From: an uncultured Verrucomicrobiota bacterium
GTDB taxonomy: Bacteria > Verrucomicrobiota > Verrucomicrobiia > Palsa-1439
Assembly (NCBI GenBank): GCA_903847335.1
Contig: CAINDI010000113.1
Coordinates: forward strand, 1-52,571
Direction: 5' to 3'
Length of the DNA: 52,571 nucleotides
Numbering within the stretch: position 1 is the stretch's first letter; the number at the start of each line of letters is the position of its first letter. The notes beneath the pieces were generated by a model. That model saw nothing but the letters and a program-made list of their open reading frames with translations. It did not search any database and was not told the DNA's origin. Below are positions 27,225 through 36,175 of this stretch, piece after piece. A program made the translations under genes and the position numbers.

Positions 27225-28886
27225 CTATTTTACCGGCGGTTCAATCCACCGGCCATGTTCTTTGATTAGTGCGATGAGTTCATCCACCGCTTGTTCTTCC
27301 GGAATGTGTTGCTTGACCTGCATCTTACCGACCCACAACGAAATCTTCCCCGGTGCCGTGCCGACGTAACCGAAATGCGCGTCCGCCATCTCGCCGGGAC
27401 CATTTACGATACACCCCATAATCGCAATCTTCACGCCTTTCAAGTGCGCCGTCCGCGCCTTAATCTGCGCTGTCACCGTCTGTAAATCAAATAGCGTTCG
27501 TCCGCAGCTCGGACAAGCCACATAATCCGCCTTGAACGACCGGCAACCCGCCGCCTGCAAAATATTATACGCCAGCGTCACCGGCCCGGCCACTTGCACC
27601 GCATCGCCGATACCATCGCACAACAGCGCGCCGATGTTCGTACTCGTGGTTAAAAGATTGCCGGATTCGTCCCGCAATAAAATCGGCCAATTCGGTGCGC
27701 GTACCGCTAATAACCGATACGCCGGAATCATTTCCAAGCCGGTACCGGCGCTGACCGTCAGTAACCGTGCCGGCATTCCGTGAAAATCCGGCGGCACCAA
27801 CGGATTCACTTCCAAAATCTCCGGTGCCTTCAGTGAAAATTCTGCCGCCAAGTCACCGGTGCCTTGTGTTGCGCAAACGCGCACCGGATTGCCGTCGCCG
27901 ATGACGACACCATTAATGTTCACGATCTGCGTGACGCGGCGTTGGTAGTTAAATGGGTCACGGGTTTCAATGACCGACAGCAGCGCCGGAGCTTTACCGG
28001 CCGGTAAATTATATTTGCTCACGAGTTCCCGGCAGACGGGAACTTCATGCAGACTGTCCTCCGTCAAGGAGACGCGGACGGTATCGCCCAGACCATCTTC
28101 GAGCAACGCGCCGATGCCGATGGCGGATTTAATCCGGCCATCTTCGCCGCCGCCGGCTTCGGTGACGCCGAGATGCAGCGGGTAATTCCAATCCGCGCCT
28201 TCCGCGTTGAGCCGAGCCACGAGCAACCGGTAGGTTTCGATCATCACTTTCACGCTGCTCGATTTCATCGAGAGAATGATTTCGTGATAATTGTGCTGCC
28301 GGCAAATCCGAACAAATTCCAACGCACTTTCTACCATGCCGAGCGGCGTGTCGCCATACCGGTTCATAATCCGGTCGGAGAGCGAACCGTGATTCGTGCC
28401 GATGCGCATGGCGCGACCGAGTTGTTTGCACTTGAGTACGAGTGGCGTGAATGCTTTCTCTAGTCGTTCCAATTCGTCGGCGTATTGGTCGTCGCTGTAT
28501 TCACGCGTCGCAAATTTCTTCCGGTCAGCGTAGTTGCCGGGATTGATCCGAACTTTCTCCACCCATTCCGCGGCTTCCATCGCCGCAATGGGAACGAAAT
28601 GAATATCGGCGACGATGGGTGTCTTGAAACCATGGTTGCGAAGTGCGCTGACGATATTCTTCAAATTCTTCGCGTCATTGATGCTTGGCGCGGTGATCCG
28701 CAAAATTTCGCAACCGGCCTCGATAATTGGAATCGCCTCTTTGACGCAGGCGTCCGTGTTCATCGTGTCGGAAATCAACATCGTCTGGACACGAATCGGA
28801 TTATTTCCGCCAACTCCGACGTGGCCAACTTTGACTTCGCGGGTGAGACGCCGTTGCCGGTGAAATGGATTTGTGCAGTAGTTCAT
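27225..28886 (-). CDS. ispG: 4-hydroxy-3-methylbut-2-enyl diphosphate synthase (IspG/GcpE), long form
   Basis: IspG carries out the penultimate step of the MEP isoprenoid pathway with a 4Fe-4S cluster. The N-terminal barrel motifs PIRVQTMLISDTMNTDAC, CEILRITAP, VADIHF and KVRINPGN are clear. The C-terminal cluster ligands are in ACPSCGRTLFDLQ and GCIVNGPGEM. At 553 residues it is longer than the ~370-residue E. coli form because of an inserted middle domain (about residues 270-410), as known from Chlamydia, Bacteroidetes and plants. It overlaps rseP by four bases (ATGA), and dxr of the same pathway is two genes upstream. Confidence 0.94.
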   Translation of the reverse strand: MNYCTNPFHRQRRLTREVKVGHVGVGGNNPIRVQTMLISDTMNTDACVKEAIPIIEAGCEILRITAPSINDAKNLKNIVSALRNHGFKTPIVADIHFVPIAAMEAAEWVEKVRINPGNYADRKKFATREYSDDQYADELERLEKAFTPLVLKCKQLGRAMRIGTNHGSLSDRIMNRYGDTPLGMVESALEFVRICRQHNYHEIILSMKSSSVKVMIETYRLLVARLNAEGADWNYPLHLGVTEAGGGEDGRIKSAIGIGALLEDGLGDTVRVSLTEDSLHEVPVCRELVSKYNLPAGKAPALLSVIETRDPFNYQRRVTQIVNINGVVIGDGNPVRVCATQGTGDLAAEFSLKAPEILEVNPLVPPDFHGMPARLLTVSAGTGLEMIPAYRLLAVRAPNWPILLRDESGNLLTTSTNIGALLCDGIGDAVQVAGPVTLAYNILQAAGCRSFKADYVACPSCGRTLFDLQTVTAQIKARTAHLKGVKIAIMGCIVNGPGEMADAHFGYVGTAPGKISLWVGKMQVKQHIPEEQAVDELIALIKEHGRWIEPPVK

Positions 28887-30271
28887 GGTGTAGTAGTTGC
28901 CGCCGGTTCATTCGTGCTAGTCACGCTGAGCGCCGGTGACCGGTGTGGTAGAAATTTTTGGACATCATTAAACGTGATGTAGAGCATAAACCCAATCAGC
29001 ACCGCCGCAAATCCGGTCGTCACGACGTGGACGAAACGCGCATTCACCGGCTTGCGGATGACGGCTTCAATGAGCGCAAAAACAATGTGACCGCCATCGA
29101 GGACCGGCAGGGGAAGTAGATTAAAAATCGCGAGATTGATGTTGAGCACCACCGCCAGCCACAAACCCCGTCGCATTCCGCCGCTGGCAAATTCGCCCCA
29201 CCAACCGCCGAGAATTCCCACCGGGCCGGCAAAACTTTTGACGGTGACGCCGGTTTGTTTGTGATGCGCAACGGCATAAACGCTGTTGCCGAGCATGTCG
29301 AGGACGTCGCTGAATTGTTCCCACGGTTTTGGACCGGGTTTAACGATTTGCTCGGTAAGTTCGACGCCAATCCGCGCGACTTTTTCCTCCGGTGCCGCAA
29401 CCGGCGTGACAGTTAGCTCGACGACTTTTCCATCGCGAAGCAGTTTGACATGCGTCAGTTTGTCGGCGCGTTTGCTGATTAATTCAATCAACTGCGCCCG
29501 ACTGAAGACCGGAACGCTTTCGATGGCGAGAAATTCGTCTCGTGACTGGATACCAGCGCGGTCAGCCGGTGAACCCGGTCGAGTGCGCACCGCCACCGGT
29601 CGGCCCGGCGGATAAAGGCCGGTCATTTTGATACCAAATTCTTTTTCGTAGGTGGTTTCAAGATTGCATTCGATTCGCTCATCGCCGCGCATGGCGACGA
29701 CATTGACATTCGGCTCCAAACTCAGCGCGACACCGGTGGCGATATCCGTCCATTTGCTGACTTCTTTGCCGTTGATTTGAATGATCCGGTCACCGGCGCG
29801 CAAGCCGGCCAATTCTTCGTGGCTGTTCGGCTCAATCCAGCCGATGACGGTTGAGTGATTCGCCGCCGGCATTCCAATTCGCCAGAGCACCGTGGCAATT
29901 ACAAATGCCAGCACCAAATTCATGAACGGCCCGGCAACCGAGACGAGAATTTTGTCGAGTGGCCGCGCTGCTGGTATTTCGGTGGTGGGTTTTTCGGTCT
30001 TACCTTCAAACGCTTCCATCGGTCCCATTTGCGGCAACATGACGTAGCCACCAAACGGTAACCACGCCACGCCATACTCGATACCAGAGCTTTTCCAACT
30101 GAAAATTCGCGGGCCGAAACCGATGAAAAATCGTTCGACAATCATCCGTCGCCGGCGCGCCATCAGATAATGGCCAAACTCATGGATGAAGATCGTTAAC
30201 CCAAAGAAAAAGATCACCAGTAGCGCTGGGTAAACATAAAGTCGCACCAAATCGAAAAATTTAAACAGCAT
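28883..30271 (-). CDS. rseP: Site-2 zinc metalloprotease RseP (M50)
   Basis: This polytopic membrane protease has the catalytic HEFGH (His30, Glu31, His34) in its first helix and the third zinc ligand in PVLDGGHIVF near the C-terminus. Two PDZ-like domains lie between (GLRAGDRIIQINGKEV and GSPADRAGIQSRDEFL). RseP cleaves membrane-bound anti-sigma factors or remnant signal peptides. ATG 30271 is chosen because GAAGGGAAG precedes it; the longer frame to 30316 lacks such a site. The start overlaps dxr by 11 bases, and the end overlaps ispG. Confidence 0.92.
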   Translation of the reverse strand: MLFKFFDLVRLYVYPALLVIFFFGLTIFIHEFGHYLMARRRRMIVERFFIGFGPRIFSWKSSGIEYGVAWLPFGGYVMLPQMGPMEAFEGKTEKPTTEIPAARPLDKILVSVAGPFMNLVLAFVIATVLWRIGMPAANHSTVIGWIEPNSHEELAGLRAGDRIIQINGKEVSKWTDIATGVALSLEPNVNVVAMRGDERIECNLETTYEKEFGIKMTGLYPPGRPVAVRTRPGSPADRAGIQSRDEFLAIESVPVFSRAQLIELISKRADKLTHVKLLRDGKVVELTVTPVAAPEEKVARIGVELTEQIVKPGPKPWEQFSDVLDMLGNSVYAVAHHKQTGVTVKSFAGPVGILGGWWGEFASGGMRRGLWLAVVLNINLAIFNLLPLPVLDGGHIVFALIEAVIRKPVNARFVHVVTTGFAAVLIGFMLYITFNDVQKFLPHRSPALSVTSTNEPAATTTP

Positions 30272-31403
30272 GTTCCGCTTCCCTTCGTGCCCAAGCATCT
30301 GCTTCGAGAATCGCATCCAATGGCGGCTGATTGACTGGCCGGTGCGCGTTCATGGTTTTTTCCACCATCGTAAAAATATCTGTAAATCGGATTTTCCCTT
30401 CGACAAATCGCGCCACAGCGACTTCGTTGGCCGCATTGAATACCGCCGGTAGCGTTCCGCCGATGCGCCCGGCGAGGTGCGCCAGTCGGAGTGATGGGAA
30501 TTTATCCTGATCCGGATTTTCAAAAGTCAGCGTTCCGATTTTTGCCAAGTCTGTCGGCGGCATCGAATTCGGTAACCGCTTCGGCCCGACGAGTGCATAT
30601 TGAATCGGGTGCCGCATATCTGGCGCGCTCAATTGCGCCAACATCGACCCATCCTGAAATTCCACCATCGAATGCACGATGCTTTGCGGATGCACCACCA
30701 CATCCACTCGGTCAATCTCGATGTCAAACAGCCACCGCGCCTCAATCATCTCCAGACCTTTGTTGAAGAGTGTCGCCGAATCAATCGTGATTTTTTGCCC
30801 CATGTTCCATGACGGATGTTTCAACGCTTGTGCCAGTGTGATGTGCTTGAAATCTTCCCGGCTCGTCTGCCGGAACGGTCCGCCCGACGCCGTCAGAATC
30901 AATCGCTTCACATCCGTCGGATTCCGGCCTTCGAGACATTGGAAAATTGCACTGTGCTCGCTGTCCACCGGTAACACTTTCACTCCGTGCTTCTTTGCCT
31001 CACTCATCACCAACTCGCCGGCCATCACCAAAATTTCCTTCGACGCCACCGCCAAATCTTTACCGGCGCGAATCGCTGCCAACGCCGGCTCCAATCCCGC
31101 CGTGCCGACAATCGCCACCAGCACAATATCTGCCTCCGGCATCGTCGCCAACTCCACTAGACCTTTTTCGCCAGTCAACACCGGTGACTGGATGCGCTGT
31201 TCCAACTCGCGCGCTTTATCTCGGTCGGTCATCGCGACGGCTTTCGGGTGAAATTGCTGAATGGCCTTTTCCATTCCGGCCACATTTTCGCGCGATGCCA
31301 TGCCGACGATGCGCACATAGTCCGGCAAATCCGCCGCGACTTTTTGCGTGCTGACGCCAATCGAGCCAGTCGCGCCAAGGAGAACGATGTTTTTAGGTTT
31401 CAT
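30261..31403 (-). CDS. dxr: 1-deoxy-D-xylulose 5-phosphate reductoisomerase (Dxr)
   Basis: Dxr converts 1-deoxyxylulose 5-phosphate to methylerythritol 4-phosphate with NADPH. The coenzyme motif LLGATGSIG, the metal/substrate segments DSEHSAIFQCLEG and TASGGPFR, and HPSWNMGQKITIDSAT are all present. ATG 31403 is the standard start (MKPKNIVLLG); the frame continues to 31505 without conserved residues. Length is 380 residues. Together with rseP and ispG it forms one overlapping minus-strand unit. Its usual neighbour cdsA lies beyond an opposing gene. Confidence 0.95.
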   Translation of the reverse strand: MKPKNIVLLGATGSIGVSTQKVAADLPDYVRIVGMASRENVAGMEKAIQQFHPKAVAMTDRDKARELEQRIQSPVLTGEKGLVELATMPEADIVLVAIVGTAGLEPALAAIRAGKDLAVASKEILVMAGELVMSEAKKHGVKVLPVDSEHSAIFQCLEGRNPTDVKRLILTASGGPFRQTSREDFKHITLAQALKHPSWNMGQKITIDSATLFNKGLEMIEARWLFDIEIDRVDVVVHPQSIVHSMVEFQDGSMLAQLSAPDMRHPIQYALVGPKRLPNSMPPTDLAKIGTLTFENPDQDKFPSLRLAHLAGRIGGTLPAVFNAANEVAVARFVEGKIRFTDIFTMVEKTMNAHRPVNQPPLDAILEADAWARREAEHAV

Positions 31404-31455
31404 CTGAGCACGCGGACAATACCGGCGAAGTGGAACAATCTCAAGTGTTTCTCGC

Positions 31456-31483
31456 TTGACCGGCTCGCCGCTTGCCGGATACT
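31456..31483 (+). promoter_or_regulatory. Candidate near-leaderless promoter of the second TMTC-like gene
   Basis: TTGACC (31456-31461), a 16-base spacer and GATACT (31478-31483) end eight bases before ATG 31492. Transcription would start about two bases before the codon. Confidence 0.45.
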
Positions 31484-31491
31484 GGCGGCGC

Positions 31492-33177
31492 ATGCTGCGA
31501 AGCAAACTTTGGTGGTTCGTGTTGCCGGTGCTGACAGTCTTGCTGTTCAGCCCGGTTTACCGTGCTACTTTCGTGTACGACGACTCGGATTTTGTCGTCG
31601 AAAACCCGTTGTTGAATGCGCCACACCTCGACGTGGTTGCGGTTTTCACCACGTCGTATCCACCGCAACATCCGGAGCAAAAACTCTACCGGCCGCTGGT
31701 GATATTATCCTACGCGCTCGACAAAGCTGTGACCGGCAAACCAGCCGGCTTTCACGTGACCAACGTGCTCTGGCATCTGGCAGTGGCGACAATGCTGGTG
31801 CTTTTGCTCCGGCAACTCGGCACGCCAGCCACCGGTGCGCTACTGGCAGCGGTAGCATTTTTTGCGTGGCATCCATTGACGACAGAATCCGTGGCGTGGG
31901 TGGCCGGGCGAGCGGAATTAATGGCGGCATTTTTTGTGTTGGCGTCGCTGATTGCATTTATTCGTAACCGGCCGGTACTCGCCGGGCTGGCGTTTGCAGC
32001 AGCGTTGTTGTGCAAGGAAAGCGCGATTATGACACCGGCTTTAGCGGTATTGCTTGCGTGGCGGTGGCCGGCGAAACGCCGGTGGCAATTGTGGGCCGGT
32101 TACGCCGGCATCGCGCTGGCGTATCTGGCGTGGCGACAATATCTCTTTGCCGGCGTGCGACTGGAACAAGTGGCGTTCAACGGTTTCGCCGACGCGTGGA
32201 CGCAACGGCTCGTCGCCGGTAAAGTTTTACTCCGGTACCTTGGATTGGCGTTCGTGCCGTACCGGCAATCGGTGTTTCACGATGTCCAAGTCGAAACTTT
32301 CCGCAGTGCGCTGGCGGTGGTGTTGCTCGCCGGCGTGACGATGTGGTTGTGGTGGCGGCGTGACCGGTATCCGAATTTGGTTTTGGGTTGGGCGTGGTTT
32401 TTCGTGGCGTTGCTGCCGGTTTCAAACTTGATTTTACCCATCGGTAGCGTGATGGCGGAACGATTTACTTATTTGCCATTAATCGGCATGAGTCTGGTGC
32501 TGGCCGGAATGCGTGGCCGCTGGTGGCCGGTGATTTTGGCGTTGGTCTTGATTCATCACGCCGGTAAAACTTGGGCGCGGTGCTGGGATTGGCAGACGGA
32601 CCGGAAATTGTGGAGCAGCGCGGCGCAAGTCGAGCCGGCTTCGTTTTTACCACCGGCGCAACTTGGTTTCGCAGCGCTGGCAGAGAATGACCGACCGGCG
32701 GCAGTTGCGGCATTTGACCGGGCGTTGGAGTTGTTGGCGACACAGCCGGTAAAACTCCGGGAGAAATTTGAGCCGCGCATCCGCATCGCACAAACCGGCG
32801 CGGAATTGGAATTGGTGTATTCACTCGCTCGGCAACACCGGTTGGCTGAGGCGCAGGCCGGTTATTTGAAAATCTTGCGCCGGCATCCCGGCGATGTGTG
32901 GGCGCGCCGGGCATTGGCCGATTGTCAATTGGAGCGACGCGATTTTGCTGCGGCAGCGGTCGGGTTGACGGAATTGGTCCGGGAGTTTCCGAGCGATGCG
33001 CGGTTGCGAGCAAAATTTGGGAGTGCGTTGAGTCAGACTGGGCGGATTGCGGAAGCGTGTCAGCAATTGGAGCGAGCGGTGGAGTTGGATCCCGGTACGG
33101 CGATGTACCGGCAGCATTTAGCAGTGTTACGCGAGCACCAAGCGCATGTAGATGTAGAGCAGCGGCGCGGTGAATAG
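31492..33177 (+). CDS. TMTC-like polytopic membrane protein with TPR repeats (paralogue)
   Basis: The layout repeats that of the protein at 13848: a membrane part with VYDDSDFVVENPLLN, LYRPLVILSYALDK, HPLTTESVAWVAGRAEL and LPIGSVMAERFTYLPLIGMS, then C-terminal TPR-like helices (residues ~390-560). The acidic DDSDF near the first loop matches the position of the catalytic acid in lipid-sugar-dependent glycosyltransferases, so a mannosyltransferase-like role is plausible but unproven. It is oriented against its neighbours, between cdsA and dxr, and its last 51 bases overlap the end of cdsA. ATG 31492 is favoured over 31456, which lies in the predicted -35 box. Confidence 0.8.
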   Translation: MLRSKLWWFVLPVLTVLLFSPVYRATFVYDDSDFVVENPLLNAPHLDVVAVFTTSYPPQHPEQKLYRPLVILSYALDKAVTGKPAGFHVTNVLWHLAVATMLVLLLRQLGTPATGALLAAVAFFAWHPLTTESVAWVAGRAELMAAFFVLASLIAFIRNRPVLAGLAFAAALLCKESAIMTPALAVLLAWRWPAKRRWQLWAGYAGIALAYLAWRQYLFAGVRLEQVAFNGFADAWTQRLVAGKVLLRYLGLAFVPYRQSVFHDVQVETFRSALAVVLLAGVTMWLWWRRDRYPNLVLGWAWFFVALLPVSNLILPIGSVMAERFTYLPLIGMSLVLAGMRGRWWPVILALVLIHHAGKTWARCWDWQTDRKLWSSAAQVEPASFLPPAQLGFAALAENDRPAAVAAFDRALELLATQPVKLREKFEPRIRIAQTGAELELVYSLARQHRLAEAQAGYLKILRRHPGDVWARRALADCQLERRDFAAAAVGLTELVREFPSDARLRAKFGSALSQTGRIAEACQQLERAVELDPGTAMYRQHLAVLREHQAHVDVEQRRGE

Positions 33178-34023
33178 AAAACTGTCGAGCATGTCGAGCG
33201 CGCCGCCGTGACCCGGTAAAATGTCGCTGGAATCTTTGACGTTGGCTTCACGTTTGATGAGCGATTCGGCGAGATCGCCAATGACCGCCGCTGTGCCGAG
33301 CAGGAGACCGATGGCGAGCGCGTGGGTGAGATTCATACCGGAGGCGACGATGCCGGTGCTGAGTTGGCGCGGCCAGTATAAACACATCACGGCGCCGCCG
33401 ACAGCGAAGGCGAGACCGCCGATGGTGCCTTCCCAAGTTTTCTTCGGGCTGATGCGCGGAATCATTTTGTGCCGGCCCAGCGTGGAGCCGACGAGGTAGG
33501 CGCCCATGTCGGTGAACTTTGTGACGACCACGAGCAGCATGACGAAATACCGGCCGTTCACGTCGGCGAAGTTGATGCGGGTGATGAAATTGCCGAGCCA
33601 CGCGACGTAAATGAGGCCGAACAGCGTGATCGCCATTGTCTCGATACCGGCGGGATTTGTTTTTTCCGGGAATTGCCGGATGAAAACGCCGAGCGCGAAG
33701 ACGAGCAGAATCAGGATGTCAAAATCATAGGACAACTCCAGTCGTTTAGTCTGCCGGTAGAAAAACCAGCTACCGGAAATCATCACCACCGTGCCGATGA
33801 CGCCCCAGATTTTGTAGGAGCGCAAACCTTTCGCTTCGCAAATCCGGTAAAACTCCCAGATCGCGCGGGCGATGAAGAGATTCATGAACAAGTAGAGTGC
33901 TGTTGGTGGAAGCCAAAAAATGACCGCCAACATGATACCCCACAAGACGAGCGAGCTAATTAGCCGCCAGCCGAAGCCGGAGCGCGGATTCACACTGGTG
34001 ACGGTTTGGATCGGTTCGCTCAT
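33127..34023 (-). CDS. cdsA: Phosphatidate cytidylyltransferase (CdsA)
   Basis: CdsA makes CDP-diacylglycerol from phosphatidate and CTP, the branch point for membrane phospholipids. The multi-helix protein carries the C-terminal signature SLIKREANVKDSSDILPGHG followed by GALDMLDS; the usual DRxD is DMLD here. KTWEGTIGGL is another family block. Length 298 residues. Its ATG overlaps the uppS stop by four bases. Its final 51 bases run antisense to the end of the TMTC-like gene, an unusual overlap for an essential gene. Confidence 0.93.
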   Translation of the reverse strand: MSEPIQTVTSVNPRSGFGWRLISSLVLWGIMLAVIFWLPPTALYLFMNLFIARAIWEFYRICEAKGLRSYKIWGVIGTVVMISGSWFFYRQTKRLELSYDFDILILLVFALGVFIRQFPEKTNPAGIETMAITLFGLIYVAWLGNFITRINFADVNGRYFVMLLVVVTKFTDMGAYLVGSTLGRHKMIPRISPKKTWEGTIGGLAFAVGGAVMCLYWPRQLSTGIVASGMNLTHALAIGLLLGTAAVIGDLAESLIKREANVKDSSDILPGHGGALDMLDSFLFTAPLLYIYMRLVLA

Positions 34024-34751
34024 TTTGCTTTGGGCGGATTGACGAGGCCAAACCGGCGGCTGCGTTGACTGTAATCTTCCAATGCTTTCAGCAATTCTGG
34101 TTTACGGAAGTCCGGCCAGAGTACTTCGGTCACGTACATTTCGGCGTAGGAAATTTGCCAGAGGAGAAAATTGCTAATCCGCATTTCGCCGCTGGTGCGA
34201 ATCAGTAAATCTGGGTCCGGGATGCTACCGGTATAAAGATTTCGCGCAATGACCACTTCATCAATGTCCGCAATTTCGAGGTGACCGGCTTTCACTTCAC
34301 GAGCGATGCCGCGCATCGCGTCCACGATTTCTGCTCGGCCGCCGTAGCTCAACGCCAGCACGAGCGTCATTCCGGTATTCTTGCTGAGCGTCTCGATGCT
34401 TTTGTTTAATTGTTTTTGCGCGCTCGCCGGTAGGTCATGGGTGCGGCCGATGACCGCGAGCCGGACGTTATTCGAATTCAGCTCCGGGATTTCTTGTTTG
34501 AGAAAAAATTCCAAGAGGTACATCAGCGCTGCGACTTCGGTGCGCGGACGTTTCCAATTTTCCGAAGAGAAAGCGTACAGTGTCAGATATTCCACGCCGA
34601 GTTCGCTACAGGAGCGCACCATGGCGCGGACACTTTCCATTCCGATGCGATGACCTTCAGCGCGCGGCAGGCCGCGTTGCTTAGCCCAGCGACCGTTGCC
34701 ATCCATGATGATGGCAATGTGCCGGGGAATGTTTTGGGACGGTTGGGTCAC
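34020..34751 (-). CDS. uppS: Isoprenyl (undecaprenyl) diphosphate synthase
   Basis: This cis-prenyltransferase makes the C55 lipid carrier for wall and polysaccharide units. Diagnostic motifs are IAIIMDGNGRWAKQRGLPR with the catalytic Asp, GVEYLTLYAFSSENWKRP, SYGGRAEI, and the C-terminal DLLIRTSGEMRISNFLLWQ. Length is 243 residues. It overlaps purA upstream and cdsA downstream by four bases each (ATGA), so all three are probably translated together. The uppS-cdsA order is widely conserved. Confidence 0.95.
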   Translation of the reverse strand: MTQPSQNIPRHIAIIMDGNGRWAKQRGLPRAEGHRIGMESVRAMVRSCSELGVEYLTLYAFSSENWKRPRTEVAALMYLLEFFLKQEIPELNSNNVRLAVIGRTHDLPASAQKQLNKSIETLSKNTGMTLVLALSYGGRAEIVDAMRGIAREVKAGHLEIADIDEVVIARNLYTGSIPDPDLLIRTSGEMRISNFLLWQISYAEMYVTEVLWPDFRKPELLKALEDYSQRSRRFGLVNPPKAK

Positions 34752-36019
34752 AGGAAAATAGTTTCGGCCCGGCGCGGGCCAACACTGACGATCCCGAGCT
34801 TAGTGCCGCTGAGTTGCGCGAGCTTGTTTAGATAGAGCCGCGCTTTTTTCGGCAGGTCATCGAAATTACGAACGAGCTTGGTCGAGGTTTGCCAGCCGTC
34901 GAATTCTTGATAGACCGGTTTGCAATGCAGCAAGGCGTCCACATCGGCCGGAACGGTTTCAACGAGCTTGCCGTCGAGCTTATAGGCAACGCAAACTTTG
35001 ATTTTCGGCAACGTGTCGAGCACATCCATTTTGGTGACGGCGAGTTCGTCAATGCCGTTCAACATCACGGAAAACCGGGTGGCCACGGCGTCGAACCAAC
35101 CGCACCGGCGCGGGCGACCGGTGGTGGCGCCGAATTCTTTGCCGGTCTCGCGGAGCATTGCGCCGCTGGCGTCGAGCAGTTCTGTCGGGAATGGACCTTC
35201 GCCGACGCGGGTGGTGTACGCTTTCATCACGCCGACCACGCGGCCAATCCGATGCGGCGGAATACCGGAACCAGCGCAAGCGCCACCGGCGGTGGTGTTG
35301 GAACTGGTGACAAATGGATAAGTGCCGAAATCAATATCGAGCAATGTGCCTTGCGCGCCTTCGAGGAGAATTTGGCGTCCGTCGCGTTCGTACCGGTTGA
35401 GCAATGTCACGGTGTCGGCAATGTGCCGGCGCAATTTCTTGGCCGCGGCGAGATATTCGGCGTTGATTTTGGCGAAGCTCAATGGTTTCGCGCCGAAGGT
35501 GCGGGCGATTTCGTTGGTCTCGCGAACTTTGCGGCGGAGTTTTTCGGAGAAGCTCGCCGGTGAGAGTAAATCGACGACGCGGATGCCGGTGCGTCCGACT
35601 TTGTCGGAATACGCCGGGCCGATGCCGCGTTTGGTGGTGCCGATTTTGCCTTTACCTTTTTGTTCTTCGCGCAGGGCGTCGAGCAACCGGTGGTATGGAA
35701 GAACGAGATTGGCGCGGTCGCTGACGAGGAGATTGCCGTTGATGGCAATGCCGCGCGCTTGGAGGTGGTTGATTTCTTCCAGCAAGGCGAGCGGGTCGAC
35801 GACGACGCCGTTGCCGATGACGTTCAGCTTGCCGGGGTAAAGAATACCGGAGGGAACGAGGTGGAGAACGTATTTCTCGTTGCCGACCTCGACGGTGTGC
35901 CCGGCGTTGTTGCCGCCCTGATACCGGACGACAACGTCGGCCTGCTCGGTCAAGACGTCAATGATTTTGCCTTTGCCTTCATCGCCCCATTGGGCGCCAA
36001 CTAAAACAGTGGTTGCCAT
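34748..36019 (-). CDS. purA: Adenylosuccinate synthetase
   Basis: PurA joins IMP and aspartate with GTP in AMP synthesis. The P-loop-like VLVGAQWGDEGKGK starts the protein, followed by RYQGGNNAGHTV, TTKRGIGPAYSDK, EGAQGTLLDIDFGTYPFVTSSN and TTGRPRRCGWFD. With ATG 36019 it has 423 residues, normal for the family; the open frame further upstream is unsupported. It heads a purA-uppS-cdsA unit. A candidate promoter ends nine bases before the ATG. Confidence 0.95.
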   Translation of the reverse strand: MATTVLVGAQWGDEGKGKIIDVLTEQADVVVRYQGGNNAGHTVEVGNEKYVLHLVPSGILYPGKLNVIGNGVVVDPLALLEEINHLQARGIAINGNLLVSDRANLVLPYHRLLDALREEQKGKGKIGTTKRGIGPAYSDKVGRTGIRVVDLLSPASFSEKLRRKVRETNEIARTFGAKPLSFAKINAEYLAAAKKLRRHIADTVTLLNRYERDGRQILLEGAQGTLLDIDFGTYPFVTSSNTTAGGACAGSGIPPHRIGRVVGVMKAYTTRVGEGPFPTELLDASGAMLRETGKEFGATTGRPRRCGWFDAVATRFSVMLNGIDELAVTKMDVLDTLPKIKVCVAYKLDGKLVETVPADVDALLHCKPVYQEFDGWQTSTKLVRNFDDLPKKARLYLNKLAQLSGTKLGIVSVGPRRAETIFL

Positions 36020-36028
36020 AACTGGCGC

Positions 36029-36058
36029 ACGATACCCGAACCGTGAAGCTGCTGGCAA
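36029..36058 (-). promoter_or_regulatory. Candidate near-leaderless promoter of purA
   Basis: Read on the minus strand, TTGCCA (36053-36058), an 18-base spacer and TATCGT (36029-36034) lie nine bases before the purA ATG at 36019. Confidence 0.35.
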
Positions 36059-36090
36059 GCGACAAGAATACACGATTTCGGAAATCTATC

Positions 36091-36118
36091 TTGTCAATTG
36101 GATGTTTGGCGGTATGCT
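36091..36118 (+). promoter_or_regulatory. Candidate promoter of the sugar transferase gene
   Basis: TTGTCA (36091-36096), a 16-base spacer and TATGCT (36113-36118) would start transcription near 36125, giving a leader of about 50 bases with AGGAG at 36143-36147. This AGGAG is too far (28 bases) from ATG 36176 to be a standard binding site. Confidence 0.45.
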
Positions 36119-36175
36119 AAATCCGTGGATGTGAGAATAATTAGGAGCAGGCGAATCAGGTTTACCGAATAATTT

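Noticed and set aside
34889-35563. 224-residue plus-strand ORF opposite purA
   Set aside because: Antisense to conserved purA motifs with no recognisable domain.
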